Assembly: GCA_002392965.1 (NCBI GenBank)
Contig: DGIA01000034.1
Location: 1-25,046, forward strand
Origin: Bacteroidales bacterium UBA3834
GTDB lineage: Bacteria > Bacteroidota > Bacteroidia > Bacteroidales > P3
Length of the DNA: 25,046 nt
Direction: 5' to 3'
The notes beneath the pieces are model-generated. The model saw nothing but the letters and a program-made list of their open reading frames with translations, was not told the origin of the DNA and made no database searches. Position 1 is the first letter of the stretch; every line of letters starts with the position of its first letter. Position numbers and translations under genes: made by a program. Positions 1 to 5,312 of this stretch are shown here, piece by piece.

Positions 1-12
1 AGGGTGATGCTT

Positions 13-232
13 CGCCCAGCTCCACTTGAGACGGGAACCCGCTTCCCGATTTCTAAAAGAAAACACTGATAATCAAAAAGATTGTCAGTGTTTTTCTCTT
101 TTTAGACCTGCTTGCTCTCCGAGATAAGGTACCACGGGTTGCAAACAGGACGATGAGTGCAGAAAGATGCTGATAGTCTTGAAAGTATCCACAACCATCT
201 TTCTACAAAGAGATGTCTGCAAGGGAGGGAGA
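13..232 (+). repeat. Left copy of the 220-bp inverted repeat
   Basis: Compared base by base, this stretch is the exact reverse complement of 1497-1716 (paired positions sum to 1729). The match stops at position 12 on the outside (T against the C needed) and at 233 on the inside. It carries a 15-bp copy of the tmRNA 3' end (13-27), a hairpin terminator (about 57-98) and about 130 bp of sequence without a gene. It lies just downstream of the integrase stop codon. Confidence 0.95.
57..98. terminator. Hairpin terminator, left repeat copy
   Basis: Stem AAAACACTGATAATC / GATTGTCAGTGTTTT with an AAAAA loop and one G-T wobble. T-rich tracts flank it on both strands, so it could stop the integrase transcript (minus strand) and any plus-strand transcript entering from the left. 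Confidence 0.7.
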
Positions 233-249
233 CACGGTAAAGATACTTC

Positions 250-1395
250 TCACATCAGTTTGTCTGCCACATCCTCTACTCGTTGCATTATAGTAGATGG
301 AAGTAGTTTTGCATACACAGCCTCTGTGATTTTGATTGAACTATGCCCTAGCACCTTCGATACAGTCATAATATCACATCCGGCATTCAAAAGCAATGTT
401 CCACAAGTGTGTCTTGCAAGATGACTGTGGAGTGTCTTCGTGATACCACACACCTCTTGGATTTCTTTCAGATAACTATTGTACTTCTGGTTTGATAGTG
501 TCGGTAATAGATACTGGTGCTTCACCAATATCTCCTTGACCGGAGGCAAGACGGGAATGAAGGCAGGAACACCAGTCTTTATTCTTTCCTTGACTATCCA
601 TTCTTTTCCATTCTCATCCACCTTGATGTCGTTCTGGGTCATAGATGCCATATCACGGTATGCCATACCAGTGTAGCACTGGAATATGAATAAGTCCCTG
701 ACATTCTCCATAGACCTTGAACCCAACACCTTTGTCCGTATTGTACGAACCTCTTCGAGTGTCAATGGCTCTTTCTTTACTTTGGTATGATGAAACTTGA
801 ACGTAATTGGATTGGTAGAGATATATCCCTCACGGATTGCATAGATGAGCATTGTCTTCAACTTTCTCATATAGCATATCGCCGAGTTGTTAGACATCCT
901 ACCCAACATATAGGTATAGATGTTCTCCATATCAGAGGTAGAGAGGTCGCCCAGCATCTTGTCTGTCTGCATCGCCTCCTTACAATAACGGATTGTGCAA
1001 CGATACTTGACGTAGATGGCTTGTGTTATCAGCCCGACCTTTCTCTTCTCCTCTTGCTTAACCATAAACTCGTTGAAGAGTCCATACACGGAGATGCTGT
1101 TCTTCTTGATACCGTACTTAAAAGCATAGACAAATGTATCCACCGTGAAGAGTAGTCCTCTTTTCAGCATCTCGGTTTCGAGAGCATAGCATTTCATACG
1201 GACTGCCTCGATGTATTCATTTATCTGGTCGTTGCCTTTGACCATTTGCTTTTTGCTGTTGAACGACTTGGGGTCAATTCTTCTGTTGAGACTGACGAAC
1301 CGTCGTTTTCCGTCAATGATGACGTAGAGTTCCAGAGGGGTCAGACCGTCCCTAACACTGGTCTTTCCTTTCCTGCAAACGAAATTGATTGTCAT
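250..1395 (-). CDS. Tyrosine recombinase/integrase
   Basis: A 381-residue phage-type integrase of the kind found on Bacteroidales mobile elements. It would cut and rejoin DNA at att sites through a covalent phosphotyrosine. The order is an N-terminal arm-binding region (about 1-95), a SAM-like core-binding domain (about 100-200) and a C-terminal catalytic domain (about 210-375). The active-site set is visible: Arg247 in TGMAYRD, Lys273, His325 and Arg328 in HSHLARHT, His351 in LGHSS, and the nucleophile Tyr361 in AVYAKL. Length is typical and the frame is intact, so the enzyme is probably functional. The coding sequence is more AT-rich than the rest of the window, consistent with transfer. 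It sits alone between the two inverted repeats and reads away from the tmRNA gene, with a terminator-like hairpin after its stop. Confidence 0.93.
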   Translation of the reverse strand: MTINFVCRKGKTSVRDGLTPLELYVIIDGKRRFVSLNRRIDPKSFNSKKQMVKGNDQINEYIEAVRMKCYALETEMLKRGLLFTVDTFVYAFKYGIKKNSISVYGLFNEFMVKQEEKRKVGLITQAIYVKYRCTIRYCKEAMQTDKMLGDLSTSDMENIYTYMLGRMSNNSAICYMRKLKTMLIYAIREGYISTNPITFKFHHTKVKKEPLTLEEVRTIRTKVLGSRSMENVRDLFIFQCYTGMAYRDMASMTQNDIKVDENGKEWIVKERIKTGVPAFIPVLPPVKEILVKHQYLLPTLSNQKYNSYLKEIQEVCGITKTLHSHLARHTCGTLLLNAGCDIMTVSKVLGHSSIKITEAVYAKLLPSTIMQRVEDVADKLM

Positions 1396-1496
1396 TTTTC
1401 TTTTAATTATAAGTTATACAATATGATATGAAAGAAAAAGTAGGTCTCAGTCGGAGAAAATCAGGTCTCAGATTTGGAATTCCTCCACATCACCCA
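1396..1496 (-). promoter_or_regulatory. Integrase upstream region with two 9-bp direct repeats
   Basis: This AT-rich stretch lies between the right inverted repeat and the integrase start. It holds two copies of AGGTCTCAG (1442-1450 and 1463-1471) spaced 21 bp apart, two helical turns, and a GGAATTCC palindrome at about 1476-1483. The arrangement suits binding of the integrase arm domain or a regulator, but this is inferred from spacing only. No clear TAnnTTTG promoter box was found. Confidence 0.35.
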
Positions 1497-1716
1497 TCTC
1501 CCTCCCTTGCAGACATCTCTTTGTAGAAAGATGGTTGTGGATACTTTCAAGACTATCAGCATCTTTCTGCACTCATCGTCCTGTTTGCAACCCGTGGTAC
1601 CTTATCTCGGAGAGCAAGCAGGTCTAAAAAGAGAAAAACACTGACAATCTTTTTGATTATCAGTGTTTTCTTTTAGAAATCGGGAAGCGGGTTCCCGTCT
1701 CAAGTGGAGCTGGGCG
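1497..1716 (-). repeat. Right copy of the 220-bp inverted repeat, overlapping the tmRNA 3' end
   Basis: Exact reverse complement of 13-232. Its outer end overlaps the last bases of the tmRNA gene (1705-1716) and it contains the hairpin that should terminate tmRNA transcription. Its inner end lies about 100 bp upstream of the integrase start. Complete identity over 220 bp implies recent duplication or continuing exchange between the copies. Confidence 0.95.
1631..1672 (-). terminator. tmRNA terminator hairpin, right repeat copy
   Basis: The same hairpin as in the left copy, about 35 bases after the tmRNA 3' end on the minus strand. It is followed by TTTTTCTCTTTTT, a good Rho-independent terminator for tmRNA. 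A GC-rich inverted pair (CGGGAA / TTCCCG, about 1680-1696) lies between it and the gene. Confidence 0.8.
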
Positions 1717-2096
1717 GAGTCGAACCGCCGTCCAAACAGTTAACAGATGTGCTTTCTACATGCTTATCCGGTGGTTGGTTGTCGGGGTGGCTCCGGACAT
1801 CGGCACCCAAGGCTACCCTTAGCCTCTGTGGTTTCACCGGCGTGTAGAGGTGTGGCACCGGCTATCCCGTCTTTCCCTGCACCTCCTGGTCAGCAGCCGA
1901 CGGTCGGGGCGGCTGGGAGATGTCTCGTTCCCGCGCCTGGCGCGGGAATTAAGCCGAACTTACTGTGCTTCGGTTAGGCAGCGAGAGCGTAGTTGTTTTC
2001 GCCAATTATTGTTTTGCGTCTGTTTTCAAGGCCTCTGGCGCGTCGGCCTGCATGCTTACAAACCCATTATCCCTGCTGTCAAAACCAAGCAGCCCC
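1705..2096 (-). ncRNA. ssrA: Transfer-messenger RNA (tmRNA)
   Basis: tmRNA rescues stalled ribosomes and tags incomplete proteins for degradation. The 5' end GGGGCTG pairs with the 3' end CAGCTCC to form the tRNA-like acceptor stem. The 3' part contains the T-arm GGCGGTTCGACTCCGCC and the 5' part has the expected GGTTTTGACAG. The tag frame is GGC GAA AAC AAC TAC GCT CTC GCT GCC TAA (1974-2003), giving GENNYALAA, typical of Bacteroidota. Length is about 392 nt without CCA; the genomic sequence after the discriminator A reads CTT, so CCA must be added after transcription. The 3' end forms the outer edge of the 220-bp inverted repeat and is the probable attachment site of the integrase. No convincing promoter was found upstream. 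Confidence 0.95.
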
Positions 2097-2160
2097 ATTG
2101 GGTGTTGTGCGTTTAGAGTTAAGAGTCAAGTGTTGTTTCTTGACTCGCCCTCTGCCCACA

Positions 2161-2192
2161 AAAAAAGTTCTCTTTAGGAGAACTTCTTTTTT
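2161..2192 (-). terminator. Terminator after tRNA-Asp
   Basis: Stem AAGTTCTC / GAGAACTT with a TTTAG-type loop, flanked on both sides by A/T runs. On the minus strand it follows tRNA-Asp by a few bases and ends in a T run. The symmetry means it could also work on the plus strand. Confidence 0.8.
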
Positions 2193-2195
2193 GTT

Positions 2196-2273
2196 TGGCG
2201 GTCCGGACGAGACTCGAACTCGCGACCCCATGCGTGACAGGCATGTATTCTAACCAAACTGAACTACCGGACC
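2196..2273 (-). tRNA. tRNA-Asp (GTC)
   Basis: Cloverleaf read on the minus strand: acceptor stem GGTCCGG / CCGGACC, anticodon loop CTGTCAC with anticodon GTC, and T-arm GCGAG-TTCGAGT-CTCGT. The CCA end is encoded (discriminator G then CCA), unlike the neighbouring tRNA-His and tmRNA. It has its own promoter about 42 bp upstream and a terminator immediately downstream. Confidence 0.95.
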
Positions 2274-2314
2274 AAACCGTCTTTCGGACATACTTTCTCT
2301 CTCGAAAGCGGGTG

Positions 2315-2345
2315 CAAAAGTACAAACAATTTCCCAATTGGCAAA
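2315..2345 (-). promoter_or_regulatory. Bacteroidota-type promoter for tRNA-Asp
   Basis: On the minus strand TTTG (2342-2345), 19 bp, then TACTTTTG (2315-2322) match the -33 TTTG and -7 TAnnTTTG elements used by the primary sigma factor of Bacteroidota. The tRNA begins about 40 bp further on. The promoter of tRNA-His has the same boxes and spacing. Confidence 0.85.
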
Positions 2346-2498
2346 AAAAAAATTAAGCAGCGATGAAAATTCAATCACTATAAGTTGATTTACAGTAATT
2401 TTGCAAATGTAGTTTTTTTTTGACAATGGCCGTCTGACCGACGAACAAAGTGGGGGAAAGCCATGTGTTTTAATAAAAAAACGCCTTGTGACAGAAAC

Positions 2499-2527
2499 AA
2501 AAAAGAGAGACCTCATCAGTCTCTCTT
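2499..2527 (-). terminator. Terminator after tRNA-His
   Basis: Perfect 9-bp stem AAGAGAGAC / GTCTCTCTT with a 7-base loop, beginning 5 bases after the tRNA-His 3' end on the minus strand and running into a T-rich tail. Confidence 0.85.
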
Positions 2528-2531
2528 CCCG

Positions 2532-2606
2532 GGTGGGAGGTGGGGTTCGAACCCACGACCTCCAGATCCACAATCTGGCGCTCTAACCAGCTGAACTACG
2601 CCCACC
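2532..2606 (-). tRNA. tRNA-His (GTG)
   Basis: The cloverleaf on the minus strand has anticodon GTG in the loop ATTGTGGAT, T-arm GTGGG-TTCGAAC-CCCAC, and an eight-pair acceptor stem with the extra G at position -1 opposite C73 that is the hallmark of histidine tRNA. One acceptor pair (C6 against U67) is mismatched. CCA is not encoded. Confidence 0.95.
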
Positions 2607-2639
2607 ATACGTGCGGTTTCCTCTGGCGGAAATCGGATG

Positions 2640-2670
2640 CAAAAGTACAAACATTTTCCAAACTGACAAA
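2640..2670 (-). promoter_or_regulatory. Bacteroidota-type promoter for tRNA-His
   Basis: On the minus strand TTTG (2667-2670), 19 bp, then TACTTTTG (2640-2647). The sequence around the -7 box (GTTTGTACTTTTGCA) is identical to that of the tRNA-Asp promoter. Confidence 0.85.
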
Positions 2671-2793
2671 ATATTTTTTTATCATGGCGAGTAAGATGCT
2701 GATTGTTATGGCTTATAGCGCACCCCACAGCAGCTTGTCGCATGTGGTGCAAAGAGGGAAGATCGGCAGTTGAGAACTTTTTTTCGGTCGTTC

Positions 2794-3048
2794 TCAGGGC
2801 ACGGGGTCGTAACCCGACCCACCCCAAGGATGGCATCGCAGGATGCGTTTCAAGGCCAGCCTGCCCCCTTTGAAGGGGCCATATTTCCGGATGGCTTCCT
2901 GGGCGTATTGCGAACAGGTGGGGGTGTAGCGGCATGCCGGCGGCGTAAGAGGGGAGATGCAGGTGCGATAGAATGCTATCAACGCGAGGAAGAGCGAGGA
3001 GAGCAACTTGGAAACCAAGGAGCCGAGGAGCTTGAAAATCTGTTTCAT
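2794..3048 (-). CDS. yidD: Membrane protein insertion efficiency factor YidD
   Basis: This 84-residue protein has the full YidD signature: an N-terminal amphipathic or hydrophobic segment (about 5-30), then CRYTPTCSQYAQEAI, a GPFKG turn, and the C-terminal RCHPWGGSGYDPVP. YidD is a small inner-membrane-associated protein that assists YidC-dependent insertion of membrane proteins. It is almost always found near rnpA, and here its start overlaps the end of rnpA by 4 bp, indicating translational coupling. Length is normal (about 70-90 residues). It is the last gene of the minus-strand series. A 7-bp inverted pair overlaps its stop codon, but no T tract makes it a clear terminator. Confidence 0.96.
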   Translation of the reverse strand: MKQIFKLLGSLVSKLLSSLFLALIAFYRTCISPLTPPACRYTPTCSQYAQEAIRKYGPFKGGRLALKRILRCHPWGGSGYDPVP

Positions 3049-3467
3049 GCCTTTTCCTTCCTTGCAGGATTAACGCCCGATTCCCGCAGGTCCATCTCCT
3101 TTTCCAGGGTCAGAAGCAGTTTGTCCATCTTGTTGCCCAACTGTTCAAAGGAGAGGATTTCATTATGGACATAGACCATCGAGAAGACGATGCGACGTTC
3201 GTGTGCGGCAAGGTAGTCGTATAGCACAGATTTGCGCAAACGATAGCATTCGCGGGTGAGCCGCTTGACTCGGTTTCGATCAACAGCATGGTGGAACTTA
3301 CGCTTGGGTGCCACAATAAGCACCTGGCAGCGAGGGGCTTCGGGATTGTCGTTTTGCATCCATTGCACGCTCCACGGGAAAGCCATCAGACGGCTTCCTT
3401 CAGCATACAACTGGTCAATCAGTTTTCGGCTGCACAGACGTTCTTCTTTGGAGAAAGTGTAGTCCAT
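3045..3467 (-). CDS. rnpA: Ribonuclease P protein component
   Basis: RnpA is the protein subunit of RNase P; it binds the 5' leader of precursor tRNA and helps the RNA subunit remove it. The protein has 140 residues. The family core is clear: an N-terminal FSKEERLCSRKLIDQLY segment and the basic helix KRKFHHAVDRNRVKRLTRE (about 55-73) with the RNxxKRxxRE signature. The rest follows the usual compact fold, and a short basic tail ends in ARKEKA. It lies 24 bp after hemD and overlaps yidD by 4 bp. In many bacteria rnpA follows rpmH; here it follows hemD, a Bacteroidales arrangement. Confidence 0.95.
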   Translation of the reverse strand: MDYTFSKEERLCSRKLIDQLYAEGSRLMAFPWSVQWMQNDNPEAPRCQVLIVAPKRKFHHAVDRNRVKRLTRECYRLRKSVLYDYLAAHERRIVFSMVYVHNEILSFEQLGNKMDKLLLTLEKEMDLRESGVNPARKEKA

Positions 3468-3491
3468 GGGGGCATGCTGACGGATGATCGC

Positions 3492-4433
3492 CTACTTTTC
3501 AGATGCCTCTTTCCTGGCCTTTTCGGCAGCACGGGCGGCCCGGCGGGCAGCCGCCTGGGCTTTCTTCTCTTCCATGCGCTGCTTGTAGATTTCCTTGTTG
3601 GCGATGACGGGCTTGTTGCGCTTGATGGCCGTGGTGATAGTGCTTTTCGAACTGTGTTTCGGTTCTCCCTTGGGCGAGATGACATTATCCTGCTCTTTGC
3701 CCATGATGTAGTTTTCCAAAGCCATGGCCATGGAAGGAGCCGACTGGGTAGGGGCACCGATGCTGAGCTTGATGCCGTTTTCTTTCAAAGCAGCGTGAGT
3801 CGATGTGCCGAAGGCCGCAATGATGATTTTATGCTCCTTGATATCGGGGAAACTTTTGACAAGGCTGCGCACACCGATGGGCGAAAACAGGGCGATGGCA
3901 TCGAAGCTGTCGATATCGAACTTGGAGAGGTCGCGAGGCTTCGAGGTGTACATCGGCGCCTTGGTGTATTTGATTTTGGCCTTGTCGAGCGCTTTGGTAT
4001 ATTCCGTCTGCTTCTCGTCGGAGCATGGGAAAAGGAATTTCTCCTCGCGATGCTTTCCGATGAGTTCGACGAGTTCGGAAAAATACTGGTTACCGAAGAA
4101 CACCTTGCGCTTACGGTACTGGATATAGTTCTGCAGATAGAGCGCGATGGCCTCTGTGGAGCAGAAGTATTTCATTTCCTCGCCAACAGTCTCACGCAAT
4201 TCCTTGAGCATGCGGAAGAAGTGGTCGATGGAGTTCTTGCTGTTGAAGATAATGGCCGTGTATTCCCCAATGTGAATGCGGGTCTTACGGAAATCGCTGG
4301 CCGAAATGCCCACCACCTCAAAGAACTTGTAGAACGTGAGGTCAACATTGTGTTTGTGAACTAAGTTTCGGTAGGGGGACTTCTCCAAATCGGCGGGTTC
4401 AGGCTGCGATATTAGGATTTTTTTGATTTTCAT
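3492..4433 (-). CDS. hemD: Uroporphyrinogen-III synthase with basic C-terminal tail
   Basis: HemD closes and inverts ring D of hydroxymethylbilane to give uroporphyrinogen III, the branch-point precursor of haem, sirohaem and B12. The family is poorly conserved, but two alpha/beta lobes joined by a hinge can be followed: lobe one with YTAIIFNSKNSIDHFF (about 58-73), lobe two with FDAIALFSPIGVRSL (about 177-191) and the closing IIIAAFGTSTHAALKENGI (about 203-221), all characteristic of Bacteroidota HemD. The core ends near residue 246. Residues 247-313 form an extra tail, rich in Lys, Arg, Ala and Glu and probably a charged helix at the end; this is longer than needed for the enzyme. It lies 33 bp after the DUF4271 gene and 24 bp before rnpA. 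The assignment rests on these patterns and on gene order. Confidence 0.85.
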   Translation of the reverse strand: MKIKKILISQPEPADLEKSPYRNLVHKHNVDLTFYKFFEVVGISASDFRKTRIHIGEYTAIIFNSKNSIDHFFRMLKELRETVGEEMKYFCSTEAIALYLQNYIQYRKRKVFFGNQYFSELVELIGKHREEKFLFPCSDEKQTEYTKALDKAKIKYTKAPMYTSKPRDLSKFDIDSFDAIALFSPIGVRSLVKSFPDIKEHKIIIAAFGTSTHAALKENGIKLSIGAPTQSAPSMAMALENYIMGKEQDNVISPKGEPKHSSKSTITTAIKRNKPVIANKEIYKQRMEEKKAQAAARRAARAAEKARKEASEK

Positions 4434-4466
4434 ACATTCGTAATTATTATCTCAACTATCTGTGAA

Positions 4467-5309
4467 CTAAGCGATAAAATACTTTATTAGAAGCAAAATC
4501 GGTACCATTTCGACGATGCAAAGATAGTAAAAAAGATAGAAACGGGAACCCGATGAATGTGTTAAAAATAGTTTCAGCCCCCGGAAGACCCTTAAAATGA
4601 ATTCTATGGCGACAATACCCAAGATGATATAGATGATTATCCCACTACCTCCGGGGAGATAGAAATAGAGGAACAACAATGGGGTCAAGATTGTGGCGAG
4701 CAAAAGGTGGTAGAGGTAGTTGCTGTTGATGTAAAGCGTTACAGCAGCATTACTGTCGAACACGGTGCCCAGAAGTTGGAAAAGGCCGTTACGCAACAAA
4801 TAGGCTATACCCAGAGCCAGCGTGAGCAAAAGGAAGACCACGGGAGAAGGCCATTGCACCATAAAGGGCATTTGGGCGATCGGCAATGCCAGAACAGCCA
4901 GCAACAACAATCCCATGGGGATGAGCTGGAACGTGCGGATCAGATTGCTACCACGCAGCATGCGATCCATGGCACGACTGTCGAAGACCGATTTCACCAA
5001 ACTGCCGAAAGCGATTTTATGCTGACGGAAATACAGGCAAAGCAGGCCGACAAGGATTAACAGCGCCGCAAAAGTCCAGGCGGGGACTCCTTGCGAGGGA
5101 CGCGACACGATGTCCTGATGATTTACAGCCAACGTATGGCCACGAAACATCGACGGATGCTGGCGCACCTCAGCCTCTGCACGAGGGGCAAAGACAGAGT
5201 CGAGCATGGCCAAGCCGGCATACTCTTCAGTCTCCTGCGCCGGTGCAACAGTAGTGTCCCACAGGTAGAACGGTTGAACAGAAAGGTCAAGAGTGTCGCT
5301 GGCAGTCAT
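4467..5309 (-). CDS. DUF4271 integral membrane protein
   Basis: A 280-residue protein recognised as the DUF4271 family of Bacteroidota, which commonly lies directly upstream of hemD. The first 75 residues are soluble and poorly conserved. Six hydrophobic segments follow (about 77-94, 129-146, 156-172, 200-218, 223-243, 257-279). The stretch NGLFQLLGTVF and the terminal hydrophobic run before KYF are typical of the family. No catalytic motif is visible and its function is unknown to me. The start lies 3 bp after the stop of the C25 protease, so the two are probably translated from one message, and hemD follows after 33 bp. Confidence 0.8.
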   Translation of the reverse strand: MTASDTLDLSVQPFYLWDTTVAPAQETEEYAGLAMLDSVFAPRAEAEVRQHPSMFRGHTLAVNHQDIVSRPSQGVPAWTFAALLILVGLLCLYFRQHKIAFGSLVKSVFDSRAMDRMLRGSNLIRTFQLIPMGLLLLAVLALPIAQMPFMVQWPSPVVFLLLTLALGIAYLLRNGLFQLLGTVFDSNAAVTLYINSNYLYHLLLATILTPLLFLYFYLPGGSGIIIYIILGIVAIEFILRVFRGLKLFLTHSSGSRFYLFYYLCIVEMVPILLLIKYFIA

Positions 5310-5312
5310 GCT

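Larger units (their letters stand above)
13..1716. mobile_element. Integrase-only unit with 220-bp terminal inverted repeats at the tmRNA 3' end
   Basis: A 1704-bp unit holds a single gene, a tyrosine recombinase on the minus strand, between two perfectly matching 220-bp inverted copies (13-232 and 1497-1716). The outer 15 bp of each copy (CGCCCAGCTCCACTT on the reading strand) are the 3' acceptor end of the tmRNA gene, a common attachment site for integrases. At the right end these bases are part of the intact tmRNA gene; at the left end they are preceded by unrelated sequence (positions 1-12). No other cargo is visible. Ordinary integration gives direct att repeats, so the inverted arrangement is unexpected. 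What is seen: the repeat, the gene and the match to tmRNA. What is inferred: that it is a mobile or invertible unit. An assembly artefact near the window edge is possible. Confidence 0.55.

Noticed and set aside
13..1716. CRISPR array or shufflon
   Set aside because: Only two repeat copies exist, in inverted orientation and 220 bp long, with one integrase between them; there are no spacers or gene-end cassettes.
2123..2146. Inverted pair GAGTCAAG / CTTGACTC upstream of tmRNA
   Set aside because: An 8-bp stem with an 8-base loop and no T tract; it could be an operator or chance. No clear promoter was found beside it, so it is not listed as a feature.
1747..2253. Short plus-strand open frames across tmRNA and tRNA-Asp
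   Set aside because: They lie over structured RNA genes; the DETRTRDP-type peptide is a well-known false translation of a tRNA.
2397..2404. TAATTTTG on the plus strand between the tRNA genes
   Set aside because: It matches a -7 box but has no -33 TTTG and no plus-strand gene downstream.
2771..2796. Hairpin TGAGAAC / GTTCTCA over the yidD stop codon
   Set aside because: The loop is long and, on the minus strand, no T run follows; not convincing as a terminator.
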